Assembly (NCBI GenBank): GCA_035235625.1
Contig: CP141147.1
Location: 13,753,001-13,817,000, forward strand
Reading direction: 5' to 3'
From: Saururus chinensis
Lineage: Eukaryota; Streptophyta; Magnoliopsida; Piperales; Saururaceae
DNA length: 64,000 bases
Each line of letters opens with the position of its first letter. The stretch's first letter is position 1. The notes below the pieces were generated by a model. That model saw nothing but the letters and a program-made list of their open reading frames with translations, ran no database searches and was not told the origin of the DNA. The position numbers and the translations under genes are program-made. Below are positions 22,271-35,970 of the stretch, piece after piece.

Positions 22271-24471
22271 AACAACGTCGGTGGAAGGAATCGATTGGCA
22301 TTTGCAAGATCTATAACTTTAACTTGGTTTAATTTCCATTGTGAATTGTGTGGTTTTGCTTAATTGCCAATTTGATTTGATTTTGGGGTTAAGAGTTAGT
22401 AAATATGGCTTAAATAAGGTCTAATTTCATTTTTATAAGTATTAGTGTCAAACTTGATTTATCCAATTTTAATGGATTTCATCATAATTTTTCTTAATTA
22501 AGGGTGCGGACCCCGTTGTAGGCCCCAAGTCCATATTGGATGACGTGCAACCCACTTGACCCTCTAAACTTCTATTACTTCATTTTAGTGGGTTTGGGTG
22601 TGATTAAATTCATTTTAGACAAAAATAATCCTATTAGCTACTTAGGGCATTTTTAACCTATTTTACAGCCCAACAATTTATTTATCCAACCCAAAACTCT
22701 TACTATTTAAAGAAAACCCTAGACATTTACCCAAATAGGGAAGAGTTGTGCTAGGAGAAAGGAGGTGTGCTATCCTCATCTCCCAAAGAAGAAAAATGGA
22801 TTAAGGTGTGTTTTCTTGCCCTTATCACCCCTAATCTTTCGATCTTGGTCTTAATCACTCTTATCTTCATTTCTCCCAATTTGATTCTTGATTTATTTCA
22901 TTAAAAATCTTATTTATAATTTTGATTTAAAACCCTAAATGGGTGATTTTCATTTTTAACCAAAGGTTATCTTTGATCTACCTATTTTCAAGTTGATGTT
23001 AGTCTAGTAGTTAATTTTAATTAAGTTTTAACAAAAACCCTAATTTTTGGGTAGGATTTCTTGAAGCTTGAGACTCTTTCATGGATCCAAAGGCTTCATA
23101 AAGCTAAGGGAGTTTTTCCTTGTGTAGTTTTGTCCATTGGAATGCACGATTGTGGATTTGTGTGGGTTCTTGCTTCATTTTGAGGTTTAATGTTGATTTG
23201 TTAAAAATATGTTATTTATGACTATTTTCTTATGATTAAGCATAAAAATGACTAGATCTATGATGTTCTAGGGTTAGATTTTGATTAGATGATGTTCTAT
23301 GGTGATTTTTTAATTTATCTAGAATTTTGGAATGTTTTTTGTTTAAATTTTGGAAGCTTAAAGATGAACCAGAAAAGTGAACCATTTAGGGCATTCGAAC
23401 GGACCAACAGGGAGTTCGAATGACCAGCTGTTCGAATGGCCTATCTTGGCCGATCTAACGACCAAACAATAGTTTTGTGATTTGACCTTTTTTGTGTATT
23501 TTCAGTCATTTCTTATTCTCTTCTCATAAATCTAATTCTTTATGATTATAATGACTTATGAATACCCATAAATACTACTGTGATTTCATGAGAACAATCT
23601 TTGATTTATGATTTAGCTCAAGCATGAATAGGGCTATACTTGTTTGGTATTAGTATGATATTCTACTTATTTTAAATTCATGATTGATGACTTCTTCATA
23701 ATTACTTGATGATTCCAATAGGCATTAACCATGATAATGTATGTATGCTTGCACATGTTATATTCTTTTTTGGCGATTTACGTTTCACATGTTTTAGCTT
23801 GAGTATAGATATGTTTATACTTGCCTAGGTCTAGCATGATGTTATACTTGTCTTAAACCCGTATTTCGATATTTTCTTTACATTTACTCCATGATTTCAG
23901 TTAGATAGGACTATGGTAAAATTATAGATGTTTGCAAATATAACATTGTTTATAGTCGTTCAATCTTCACACATTTTAGCATAGGTTTGAACACTACCAC
24001 TTATGTACACTTTTGAATAGACATTTATGATTTTATTTGACACAAATGGACCATGTTTCATGCCAATATGGACTGATTTGAGTATGTTTACTTATACTTG
24101 GACTCTTATCATTTGCTCATGTATGTATCATGTGGCATGCATCATCAAAATGATTTATAAACAAGGTTAATTGTGATTAGCCGTGATTGATAGATTGGAT
24201 GAAATTGGATGCCATTGGATGTCGAATTAATCATTCGGAGGCTTATCAAATCGGTTTTGTGTCTAAAAGGACATGGTTTTGATTTGCGTTCCTTCAAGGA
24301 CATGTTGCCTCCTCGGGTTGAGATGAGTTGATTGCTATATGAGTTATTTGATAAGTTATCTGGACCTTGAGAATCTATGCTAGTTTGTCCGTGTGCACCA
24401 GCTTACTAGGGGTAGTTTCCCAGTTAAGGAACTTATCTAAACTACTTAGGACTTCCTCTTTAGGATTTTCA

Positions 24472-24610
24472 GGGTGAGCAGGTCTGCTTAAGTTATGCCA
24501 GGGTGAATAGTAGGTCTGCTTAGGCTATGGTCAGGGTGAGTAGTAGGTCTGCTTAGGCTATGGCTAGGGTGAGTAGTAGGTCTTCTTAGGCTTTGACCGG
24601 GGTGAGCAGG
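24472..24610. repeat. Minisatellite, 4 units of ~33 bp, in LTR A1
   Basis: The unit is approximately CAGGGTGAGTAGTAGG followed by TCTGCTTAGGCTATGG. Four units lie in a row, the first and last diverged. LTR A2 has only about one corresponding unit near 28600, so the array expanded in this copy. Confidence 0.8.
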
Positions 24611-24889
24611 ATTGTTTTTCTCAATTGCGAGACATTCACTATTGAATGTTGCATGTGTATAAGAGATAATGCTCATTGACACAGGTTGTGTAGGAACAAT
24701 GAAGCTTATGTTACACATGTGATTATTTTGCATGGATATGCAGGATGGTGTGTGGATGATACACTTGATTTTACAGGGTGAATGTTTATATTGAGAAATG
24801 ATTATGCATGATATGAATATTGAGAATTGATTCATGCAGGATGTGATTGCTATAATGATATTCATATGTTTAGACATGATGTGTATATG

Positions 24890-25140
24890 TTTTATGAGCT
24901 ATGGATGGACCCATGATGCACGGTGGTATGATATGTACTTATGAAATGTGGGTTATAGCAAGATATGCAGGTGGCATGACTATGTGTTTATGGAATATAT
25001 TATATATCATGATATGCAGGTGGCATGATTATGTGTATATGGAATATATTTGATATGATGCACAAGTGGCATGAGTATATGCTTATGGAATGTAAATTAT
25101 GACATGATGCACATGTGACATGAATATATGTGATTTGTCC
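24890..25140. repeat. Imperfect ~60-bp tandem repeats in LTR A1
   Basis: Units share ATGATATGCAGGTGGCATG and TTATGGAATATA words. A related but separately amplified array lies at 44650-44890 in copy A3. Confidence 0.65.
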
Positions 25141-25676
25141 CATGATGAATGGGCATGGTGAATGATTATATGATGAATATTATGTTGATAATGCCTGTGA
25201 TGTCATTATGAGTTTACTTTTTGTATTAAAACCCTTGCTAAGCATTATCTCATCCTTCTTTGTTTTGTGATTTTGTTTTGGGGTTGCATGTCCTATCATG
25301 CAGGTTCTTCATATGGGCTCTATGTTGAGCATGAGGATGGCACCAGACATTGAGAGGGGTTTATTGGTTTTATATTAGTTGATTCCATGTTATGTTGAGC
25401 TTATACAATTGACTATACTTCACACTTTGTTTAGCCATTATGGGCTTGTTTTAGTTTATGACTAGTTGATGTGGGTGTGAGTGGACTAATACATGAATTA
25501 GTAGTCTTTTATTTGATCTATTTGCTTTTGTACAAAGTGTTCATGTGCTACTCTGTTGTGTGTTCACCCAAGGATGGGTTTAGTCTTCTGCAATTCAACT
25601 TCACTTGGTCGTGCTCCATAATTGGTTACTCCTTGGACTGGGTTCGGGTCAGGGTGGCATGTGTTGGGGTGTGACA

Positions 25677-26243
25677 ACAGTAGTGTCATCGACATGTTGT
25701 GGTGTGTTGGTATTCATGTGGTCACTGCAGTGAGATTGACGTGTTAGTATGACATCAATGAGGTAGGCTTTTATGACTAATTTACTGTCGGTGAGGGCTC
25801 AACACATCGTTGGGTTGTTGATGGTCATCAACACTCTAGTTGACACGTTAATGTGTCTATTGATGATATATCGGTGTTGTGTATTCTCAAGCATAACTTA
25901 CAATGAGGTATATGCTATTATTGGGAATTATAATAGCATGACTTCTTATGCATATGAATGCATAATTGTACGATGTTGAGAATGTTTATGTAGAGGTAGG
26001 TAAACCCTATTGTGTGTATAAATCCTTGTAATGGATTGCACCCTGGACCGGTGATATTCGACACTTAAGGATAAATATCCTAGTGGTTGATTGACTTCTT
26101 AAGTGAGTCATTTAGCCACATAGATGGAAGAGTATGATACATGATCATGGTCTTCTAGCTCCCTAAGGGTGGGAGTTGTATATAGAGCTGCTCCCTTGGC
26201 CTGGGAGTTAGGTTCGAATAGATCAAAGTATAAAAAGATGATT
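25677..26243. other. Spacer between family A LTRs 1 and 2, no gene seen
   Basis: It shows internal echoes (GTGTTGG, TGTCATCGACATG, GTTGACACGTTAATG). It is too short for a retroelement coding region; if A1 and A2 are the two LTRs of one element, almost everything between them has gone. Confidence 0.35.
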
Positions 26244-29200
26244 TGTCCTATAAGATCTCTAATTTATTTCCTTTTTAATTGTGTGAATTTGTTAGTTAGT
26301 TAGTTTGATTTGATTTTCTTGGAGTAATAAGTTAGGTTATTTATAAATTTCTTAAGGTTTAATTTTATTTTAGTTTAGAGTATTAGTGTCAAGCTTGATT
26401 CACCTAAATTTTTACCTATATAAATACATTTTTTTTAATTTTTCCTTGGTCAAAGGAGCGAACCCCACCATGGGACCCATGTCTGTGTGGGATGACGTGC
26501 TACCCATTTCGGTCGCCAACCTTCTTTTGATTTTTCTAAGTGGGATTAAATTCATTTTTGAGTCAAAAGTACACTTGAATGGTCACTTATGACATTTTTT
26601 CCTATTTTACAGCCCAATAATTCAACTCTAACCCATAAGCCTTGGTATAAAAAAAAAAACCCTAGTCATTTACCAAATGGGGAAAGACTGAGAATAGGAG
26701 GGAGGATAAGCTCTACCCCATTTCCTAAAGTAGAAACCATTCTTAAGGTAAGATTTTCCCCCTTAATCACCCCTTGGTCTTTCAATTTTTGTCTTAATCA
26801 ACTCTATATTCACTTCTCCTATTTAAAATTCTTAGTTTTCTTCTATCACAATCATGTTTTTAATTCCTATTTAGAACCCTAATTAGGTTATTTTTGTTTT
26901 TCACCTTAAGAGGTTTTGAATCTATTATTTCCTAGGTTCATTTGAGTTTATTAGTTAGTTCTAATTAGGACTAACCAAAAGCCCTAATTTTTTTAAATAG
27001 GATTTCTTGAGGTTGAAACTCATTTAAAGGATTCACAAGTTTGATAGAGGTCAGGGGTTTTCTTTCTAAGAGGGTTTCTTCATTAAAATGTCATTATTGT
27101 GGGTTTCTTTGAGTTTTTGATTTATCTTGATGTGTAATAGTGATTTATTAAAAACATGTGATTTATTGTTATTTTTGTATATTTAAGCATGAAACATGTT
27201 AGATATATCTTATTTTAGGCTTAGGTAAGATTTACATGATGTTTTTGGAATTTTTATTGATTTTTAGAAGAATTCCGGTTCATTTTCGTGAGGTAGAAGA
27301 TGACTATTTTGATAATTTTATCTGATCACTTGTGGGATCGAATGGGATGATAAGCCGTTTGAACGACCAGCCATTAAACGGTCCACCAAGTTGTCCAAAC
27401 AACCAATATAGCTCTCTATTTTGGATTCATAACTATGTTTAAGATGCTTTTAATTTTGATTTTTATATCAAATGTTTTTTTGAGAATGGATTATTATGTC
27501 TAAATTACATCCTAATATTTCATATTTTTCTAGATTAATATGTATTTATTAGATTTTTTGGAATATGTACTATATAGTAAAACAACTCTCTATTTTTGTG
27601 TTTAGATCCATATTTAGGGATGAAAACATATGATTTTTGGTTTCTTCTTTTTATGATGGATTGATATATGTGTTATGAGCATATTATTGTTAAAGTTTGA
27701 AGTTGTTTAAAGTATGATAAGTCAATGGCATAGTCGTAAATTTGAAGATCAACAATTCTAATAGAACTGCATAGTCACATTAATTAAATCCCAAAAAAAA
27801 TTGTATTTACGTTCATCTGATATTTATTTACGTATTAATTAAGACTATGATGTAGGTCTATGTAAATTTTCACAATTATTGGAGTTCATTTGCTATTTTT
27901 CCTAAAATGTACAAGTTACAAGTTGTGATTATGCTAAAATATCTACTTAAGCTAGTATGGGATAAATGAGTATATGCATAATTTTAAGTGGGATTTTAAT
28001 GATTTCTTCATATTTACTCAATGATTCTAGTAGATTATGACCATGATGAATTATGAATACTTGCACATGTCACATTACTTATATATGAATCATGTTCCAC
28101 ATGTTTTGACTCAAATATGAACATGATCGTGTAAGTATATTTTTACTCATGCTTATATGATCTTATTTATCACAAATATGTTTCATGCATATTAGAACTG
28201 ATTAGAGTATGTTTATGTACGTTTACATTCATTAAATATTTTTCACATGTATCATGTCACATGCATCATGAAAATGACTTGTAAGCGAAGATTACTCGTG
28301 TTCAACCGTGATTTATCGATTGGATGTCGTAGTTTTCTGGATTAGCCACATCAGAGGTTTATCAAATCAGTTTTACTTCCAAAAGGATGGGGTTTTACGT
28401 TCATTGAGGATGGGTTTTCTCCCTGGGTGAGAAGAGCATAATGCTATAATGAGTTAAATAAATGAGTCTTTTTGGACATGAGAATCCATGTTGGTTTGTC
28501 CATGTGAACAGGCATACTAGGGGGTACTTTCCTTGTTAGGAATTTACCCAAACTGCTCTAGTTTTTCTTTATAAGAATTCAAACTTCCAAGTTAGGATTT
28601 TTAGGTTGAGCAGGTCTGCTTATGCTTCGGCAAGGATAAGTAGGGTTATTTTCTCTATTGTAAGTCATTCACCAGATTATTTTTACATGTGTATGGATTA
28701 TAATGCTCGTCAAGGACAATGATGCTTATGTTACACATAATGCGTATGAAATGATTACACTTGAACATGCATGATGAAATGTAGTTTGATACACTTGATT
28801 ATGCAGAGTAAATATGAATATTGATACTTGCTTCATGTAGGATGTAAATGAACCATGAAACTTAAATGATTACACATGGTATGCATGTGTGATATGAATC
28901 ATGAATGAACCTATGATGCATAGGTGGTATGAATGTGTATATATAAAATGTGATTTATCTCATGATGCAAATGTGTAGAGATAGATATGTGATGTATGTT
29001 TAAATTGACTTTTATGGGAAGAATGCATGTGGTGTTATCATAAGCTTATGTTTCATTCTAAAACTCTTATTCAGTTAAGCTCACCCATATTTTGTTTGTA
29101 GTTTTGTTTTGGGGTTGTATGTTGTGTCATGCATGTGCTCTAAATGGTCTTTATGTCAAGTTTGAGGATGGGCATGTATAACACCCTGACCCAAAAAACT

Positions 29201-29739
29201 GACACAAACCAGGTTGTATTCGAAAAACAAAATCAGAATTTATTAAATTAAACAAAAAAATTAAAACGAGACCAACCAGGAGTGGCAAACTCTACGTGTG
29301 AGAGCCATAACGTTCCTCTACACACTACGGAGCCTTAGTGCTTAGTTGTGGGTAGGCCAAAACAAACCTAACTTTATAATTAATTTGGATCTGGCCAACG
29401 TCGCCGTGCCATTGGTTGCCTACGTACATATTGGATAACATTACAATATTATTCCAATATGATTGGATCTGAATGTAGTTCTGCCTAACGGCCAATACAT
29501 GAATCAGGCATCACAAAACCATATATGTTAAAATACGTATATCCTTATATCCGAATAAATCATTTGGAGCCAAACAAAAATTTCATAAATCTTTAGAGTA
29601 GAACAAACACCAATAAATCAGCGGAATCACATGTCTCACATAGATGAGTAGAACATTAGCAGAATCACACATCCCACGTTATCACAGAGCGGAGTAGAAC
29701 ACACAACAGAGTAAATTGGATCATATCAGATTTCATCCG

Positions 29740-29885
29740 ACCATAACCGATCATATCAGATCATATCAGAGCATATCAAATCACAATAGAGCATTTCATA
29801 GCATATCAGATCACAACAGAGTATATTAAAGCAGATCGAATCAGAACATATCAGCATATATCAGATCATAGCAAATCATATATCT
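29740..29885. repeat. Short-word repeat (ATCATATCAGA type) in LTR B
   Basis: Words such as ATCATATCAG, AGCATATCA and GATCACAAC alternate for ~140 bases. Low complexity, no coding. Confidence 0.7.
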
Positions 29886-29994
29886 TAATTAGTATATTAA
29901 TAACACTAAGTAAGATGTGCATGCATATAAATCATATTAAATTGGAAGATCATAAACACTTACTCCCATGTAGTTCTGGAAGTAGAGACGTTCA

Positions 29995-30480
29995 GAATTG
30001 CTCATTTACCCAGAGCGTCATCCCTTTCAGGTCCGGAGATGGCGGGCAAAACCTCCTCTAGCTTCGAAACATCTTTCTCATTATGTCTGAAGGTGGCGGA
30101 TAGACACTCCCTTTAACCCAGGACGTTTCCCTCATTGTGACCCAAAGGCAACTAACATAACCTCCCCTAAACATGGGACATTTTTCTCTCTACGCATTCG
30201 TAGATGACAGATAGACCTCCCCCTTTCCTGGAGACACTTTTCTCTCTACACGTCCATAGACAAAACCTCCTTTTACTTCGGGCCACTACGTGGCCCTTCG
30301 GTGGAGGACGGAGACTCCCCTACACAGGGCCACTTCCCTCGTTATGGCTCGACGACAGAGGATAGAGCCTCCTTTTACTTCGGGCCACTTCTCTCTCTTA
30401 GGGGCTCGAGGGCGACAGGCAGAGTCTCCTCTTGCCCTGGGGTATTTCCCCCTTATGAAGTTGCTAACTCGGGGAACAAA
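29995..30480. repeat. Minisatellite of ~57-60-bp units in LTR B
   Basis: About eight diverged units each contain a GGCGACAGAYAGA-like block, CCTCC, and a GGGCCACTTYYCTCTC-like block. The three overlapping open frames here on both strands come from this repeat. Confidence 0.7.
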
Positions 30481-31552
30481 TGCTTCCATTGCATAGAGCA
30501 CCATTGAATTAGCTAAGAATGCCTTTTGAACGGAAGAAAATGAACTCAGAACGACCCCAGAAACTCTTCTAAAAGTTTTGACAGAAGTTAGAATTTATAA
30601 TAGAAAGACGTGCAAGCGTACGGTGGAAAAGGAATACGCGTGCAATGACACATGGCACATTCTAATTCGACTGAAATTGTGGTCGGCGCAGCTGACGCGC
30701 GCCCGGAAAAGGATTATGCGGTCACTGATGATTGCATACACCATGTGATCACGCGGCCCTGTGATGCGCGGATGGCCGTGATGAAGTGGTGCGGTGCTGA
30801 TGGTTCGGCTCTAGCTCGGCTCGGCTTGCTGGTGTCATCTATTCAATATTTTATTATTATTTCATTCAAATACAATTCTAATTTCAAAACGTGATAATTT
30901 CTTATCCCGAAGTCGGAATCACACGTTCTTGGTACTGATTGACTCATATTAACGAGCCCTTCGAAACTAGACTCCACATGGGTAAATTATTCTGCACTTT
31001 TTAAGTGGGTCTCACCCTTGTGGCATGCTTCTCGAGGTTATAACTTTCGCTCCTAACCTCCGTTTCGAGTGTTCTTTAAATCATTATGCTTGTTACTTCG
31101 AGCTATACTCATATAACTAGGATTCTATCCTTTGAAACCCCTTAAAATTTAACTAAAATTATATAATTACCCCTAACCCTCCGAGTTAAGCGTAATCGGA
31201 ACACGAGGTGTTACATCATGTGCCATGAGAGGGGGCTAGATGCTTGGGTTGTTTTAAACATGTCATGATGATCTTAGACTTGACTTTATTTCATACTTTG
31301 GTTATCCTATGATAGCTTTAAACATGTTGCAGCCTTAGGGCTTGAGACTATGTTCATTATAGATTTTGTGGGTGTTGTGTTGGACTAAGATGGTTAATTA
31401 GTCTTTTTTACCTTCTGTTATTTGCTTTTTCACAAAGGGCATGCGTTGGGTACTTCGATGAGAATCCGGGATGGGTTAGTCTTCCGCTACATCACGTCGC
31501 ATCCCACCTTCTTAAACCAGGCTGGGACAAGGGGGTGTGGCGGGGTGTGATA

Positions 31553-33600
31553 GGTCTAGCATAGTGCAATACATGAGGTTTCAATGATCATGGTAGTTGA
31601 GATCTCAATCACTTAGGTCCATGAGCCCTTGTGGACCTTAGCTTCATGGCGTAAATAGTGCACGTAGGCTTTAGGAAAATTGAAGTCGAGTTTGTGAGTA
31701 GTCCATGCTCTAGTGAGGAAGAAGGACTCGTAGACGTGGCTACTGTGTCATAAAGGAAACCCTTTGCGGCTTGCACTTAGTAAGAGAAATGGACTCCCGA
31801 GTGTTGTCATGGTATCAAAGTAATGATACTCTTGTGATATTGTTTTATTGATGACTTTACAATTATTTGATGAAATTACATTTATTGCTTGCTATTTTTA
31901 CTATATTGCTATTGAATTGTTGTTGTATGTTGCCATTTTACAGGGTTCTTATTTAATATCCGTGTGGTACAGGTTCATAGGAAAAGTGATGAGGCATGAA
32001 CTATAGTGTTCGAGAGAAAAGACAAGTGACTACATAGCTTAGGACACTTGAATTTATTAACTAGTATGTGTGTATGTTGGTTGGTGATATGATTTGGCCT
32101 TGGTTAATGTGATACTCTCCTTTGAATATGAGTGTGTTCAAAAACGAGTAAGTCGTGACTTGAGATATCTTGTTGTGGTTTTGACAAAATGTTTTTGCAA
32201 AAAAAAAAAAAAAAGTTATTTCTACTTTGATATTTATGGAAAAATGAATTTAAAATTCTTGGGGTGTGACATCTCTAATTAAGGTTAGAGGTGTAACCTA
32301 ATGAAGTTCTATTCATGTTTCATTATTGCTTTCAAATAAGTATTGGTTATTTAAAATAATTTTATCTAATATTATTTTTTTTCTTATTTTTTGTGAACTT
32401 AATACATAAGATGCTTGAAGGATTTCCTTGATTTTTTGTAGTTTTGATATATAGAACTCTTGAAGAAACAATTGTTTTGATATTTTATCTACCCAAAACA
32501 TTATCTATTTTAATTTTGCCTCTAATGTTCATGTCATCCAGTTAGATAGAAATTTCATCTGATTCTAACCAGCATAACATGACACTTCAAGAACATCATT
32601 AGACTTTACAACTTACAATAGCCCTCAATGCCTTTGTGTTTTATCTTATTGGTTTTCATCTAACATTTTATTGCCTTAATACTCTTTTCTCCCCTCCCCC
32701 TCTCTCGTTTTTTATTTAATCTTTCTACTTTGTAACCATTATCATAGTCATACAAAGGCAATCCCTATGGATTTGACCTTTCAAGACTATAACTACTTGT
32801 GCACTTGCAAGTAATACAACTATATAGATACTTATACCCCGTTTGGCAATGTTTTCATCCCCAAGATATAGTGCACTTAAATTTTTGTCTCAAAATTTGA
32901 AATTGGTGGCTTCTAGGTTTTGACCTATTTGGTAGGACTACTAATTTGAAAAAATGTAAAAAACCTGTTTGGAAGAGTACTCAATATTTTAATATGAACA
33001 AGTAATTTTATGAAGGGATGTAAATACAGTAACAATATACAAACTAGTAAAAAAACTAATATGATGTCAAAAGCAAAGAAAACCTTCCTCACACATCAAT
33101 ATTAACTATCCCAAACTCAATACTCAAAAGATGTAGTAAAATGCATGGTGAAGTTTAAAATTGAGCATGTTGTTCTATGTGAATTTAAGAAAATAGATAC
33201 ATCAACAACAAACATAGGACTACACAAGCTTTGAAAAAAACACATACAGAGCTAGAGATCCTAGTAGCTAGAGATCTCTAAAATCCCTCCTACGGTCACA
33301 CTGAAAAGTTTCCTGAAACATAGTTGGTGTAACGGAGGTGCGGGAAGAGGACATTCTTTGGGGAAGTATTTCATCAAATAGCTGGTAGGTGCCTTCACTT
33401 CACATTACACCACCTCCAGTTTAGGGCTCCAGCACTACACAAGCTCCCTCAACTATGCATGTATGCCAAACATTCCATTCAGCTACAGTGGGTCGAATCC
33501 TCCAGCCAGTGCTGGCTTCTAGTTTCGCGTGCTCCACAAGTGCCACATCCAGTCAACCTTGCCTCTCAGTCACAACTGTTTGCCAGTTTTTGTAAGCATA
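31553..33600. other. Degenerate LTR sequence, no gene seen
   Basis: At 32261-32271 the end word GGGGTGTGACA recurs, so 31553-32271 may be the tail of another family A relic. TGGTATCAAAG at 31810-31820 resembles a primer-binding site for initiator Met tRNA but is not placed directly after an LTR end. The remainder is AT-rich with no recognisable feature. Confidence 0.35.
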
Positions 33601-35970
33601 TAAATATCCTTATGTCATGTATTGGCTTATTGTCATGATCAAAACAATGTCATGAAATGTGTATTTTGAGTTAGTTTACAGTCTGAAGATGAATTTCTGA
33701 AGGTGGAATGAAAAGAATACTCAAATCAGTGTTTTTGTCAAGTAAAAGCACACATACACATATCACATTCACACACTTAAGGGTAAAAGAGACCTTAGTG
33801 AAAGAATTGTGAAATTTAGATATTTAAAAGTGAAAAATAAAAAAATTGACAGAAGATCGATCAGCAACTAAAATCGTTATGTGTAGAATGAAGCATAGAG
33901 TTAGCGATTGATCGGCTTGTTGAAGCATTTGATTGTCTGAAGAGTCGTGAAGAGAAATACAGGGAGCGATTTATTGTCATGTGGAAATGATCGATTGCTA
34001 GAGCGGTAGGTTGCCAAATTTAAGATTTTTTAGTTTGGTTACAATTCTAAATTAGAGACCTTTTCCATTTAGGGTTTAAGAGTATATAAAAAAGCATTGG
34101 AATGTGATGGAGGAAGAGAGAAGACCTAGAAAACCTTGAGAGCTTGTGTGGGGTCTTTTAAATGGAGTTTTGAGAGAGTTTTCTAAATTGAGAAAATATC
34201 TACTATAAATAAAAAAGAGTGACTAGAGGTGAGATTAGCGCATAAAACACTATGTGTTTGTTGAAGCTTATTGCTAAGAAGATAAAGTGAATAAAAGATT
34301 CATTTTAAGGGGGAGATGAAAAATCTATGTTGATCAAAAGGACACAAAGGAGAAGAAGATCAAGCTATATATGGTCGGTAAACAACCAAGGAGTGGTTGA
34401 TTCAGACTTTAAGAGTGGTATAAAGAGTCGGCCGGTTTGTAGAAAAAAGAGCTTTTAGTCTATATAATCGGTAATTTTGTAATCTTGAGTTTACATAGTG
34501 CATGGTTGATTTTCTCAAAGTATTCCATAATTTTTCCCTTGTCAGGTTTCACGTAAAAATTCTTGTGTATTTCGGTTGCTGATCTGATAGTAATTTTTTT
34601 GTTAGAACACATTAGAATTAGGAACATTAAATTGATCAAATTCTAGGTTTAATTTGTTTAAAGGGGGAAAATAAATCTTGTAACTTAATTACAGGTTAGA
34701 GGCACTTTATTTTCTCAGTTTGCCTATGTCACACACATTGTCTAACAGACCAACAGGTTTTGCCATGCATGGGAAATGGGAGGCCTTTGGTATGCCATCT
34801 ATTGGGTTCTTCCATAGCCAATTTCAGTGGAGGAACCCCTTGTGGTGTAGGATATGAATGCAATCAAGGCACTCTCAGTGCCTCCCATTTCCCAATCATT
34901 ATTGTCGGTCTTAGCTATCGTTGTTCCTCCCAGGGCTCTTCGGCCTTCACCCCAATCCCGTACGAACTCCTTTGGTGTCTCTAACAACTTGTTGGTTCTA
35001 TACACCTTGGGGTACTCGGACGAGCTGGCAACGTCAGTGTCCTCACACTAGTGATGGCGGGCGAGGCCGACGCGATCATGTTCCCCCTTCTACCTCCATG
35101 GTCTCTAGCTAGTTAAGCTTCTATAATTCGAACTCCAAAGGAAGGAAGAAAAGAAGAATAGCAGGTTGGAAAGAATAGACCCGACAAAGCCCAACCCAAT
35201 GTTTTTGATAAAATTGAAGAAGTTTAATGAGGTGAACGGGGCCGCGAAAGAACCCAAAGCCAAAACGGGTTTTCTTACCATCTTTCTCCCCAAATTTAAA
35301 TCCTAGGAAGAAAATGAGGAAAATATTGTTTGGGAGCTATTAATTTATTTTTTAATGCATTAGTCTTAAGTATAACAGTGCGCTCCATGATGCAAAGTCC
35401 TTCGACACATTTGTCTTAGCCAACCTATAACTTAACATTAAGTCCATGAGATTTGGACTCTCATTTGCCTACTACAAGTGTATATGAGTTAGTATAGTGC
35501 TTATATTTGCATGTAATTTATGATCATTATTATGAGTAACTAACTGTATCATGGAAGGGAAACCTTTTATGTTTACATGCATAATACATGTTCATTCTTG
35601 CTAATAAATTATAAAAATAAAACTCAATTTTGGACAAATTCTAAATTCCCAAACAATGGTTTCATATCTCACTCTTAAAATTACATCATTCTCAAATACT
35701 AAACATCTCAAATACAAATCTCATATGTCATGTGATTTAAAATAATATGATTCAACATTAGACCTTTAAATCCAAATCATGGTTGCCAAAAACACCTTTA
35801 TTCTCTAGATTGAAGGTGCGAAGATAATAATGGCTCTTTTAGATCTTTGCAAAATGGAGGGAAGAATAATAACAACCAAAAAGAGTCTTTAGGGCATTTT
35901 GTCCCACTCACCCTATAAATGTCTATTTAATATGACTTATAATTATCTCTAAAGATAGTTTATTTAATTA
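33601..35970. other. Possible copia LTR remnant and unassigned sequence
   Basis: 34540-34570 (GGTTTCACGTAAAAATTC, then CTTGTGTATTTC) resembles the R/U5 part of plant Ty1/copia LTRs, and 33850-34740 has the look of such an LTR, but termini and target duplication were not found. A moderately GC-rich patch at 34750-35280 has short frames without recognised domains. Nothing else supported. Confidence 0.35.

Larger units (their letters stand above)
22310..25676 (+). mobile_element. ~3.3-kb LTR, family A copy 1
   Basis: It aligns along its whole length with 26244-31552 (minus that copy's nested insertion) and, for its 3' two thirds, with 42837-45534. It ends GGGGTGTGACA. A core promoter is visible: TATTTAAAG near 22708 followed by AAACCCTAG, in the same relative place as TATAAAA in copy 2. 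Downstream are a TTCGAACGG-type cluster (23391-23440) and minisatellite stretches. Long LTRs of this layout fit Tekay/Del-type chromoviruses, but no coding region is attached. The start is approximate, and no target duplication was found. Confidence 0.6.
29178..31216. mobile_element. Nested solo LTR-like insertion, family B (~2.04 kb)
   Basis: It begins (TGT)ATAACACCC and ends GGTGTTACAT, the common TGTAACACC/GGTGTTACA style of plant LTRs. CATGT is present on both sides (29173-29177 and 31217-31221), and the uninterrupted copy A1 shows the flanks should be continuous (GAGGATGG ... GAGAGGGG). No coding sequence. The exact boundary could shift by 2-3 bases because the terminal bases overlap the duplication. 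Confidence 0.7.
26244..31552 (+). mobile_element. ~3.3-kb LTR, family A copy 2, with a nested LTR inside
   Basis: It is collinear with 22310-25676. A TATA box (GGTATAAAAA) lies near 26644, again followed by AACCCTAG. Sequence similarity breaks at 29177 and resumes at 31217, where a second LTR has inserted. The end is GGGGTGTGATA, where the other two copies have GTGACA. The start at TGTCC is a best guess. Confidence 0.6.

Noticed and set aside
24488-24877. 129-codon minus-strand frame with HPGQSLRRPTTHPSHSLSRPTTH-like repeats
   Set aside because: It translates the 33-bp minisatellite of LTR A1.
30286-30507. Three overlapping ~70-codon frames, two on + and one on -
   Set aside because: They coincide with the LTR B minisatellite; their openness is due to the repeat.
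31810-31820. TGGTATCAAAG resembling an initiator-Met primer-binding site
   Set aside because: It is not directly after a recognised LTR end, lies ~250 bases beyond A2 and has a mismatch to the usual TGGTATCAGAG; kept only as a note.
34760-35112. Cluster of 62-74-codon frames on both strands
   Set aside because: No domain, mutually overlapping, no splice borders; a moderately GC-rich patch is enough to explain them.
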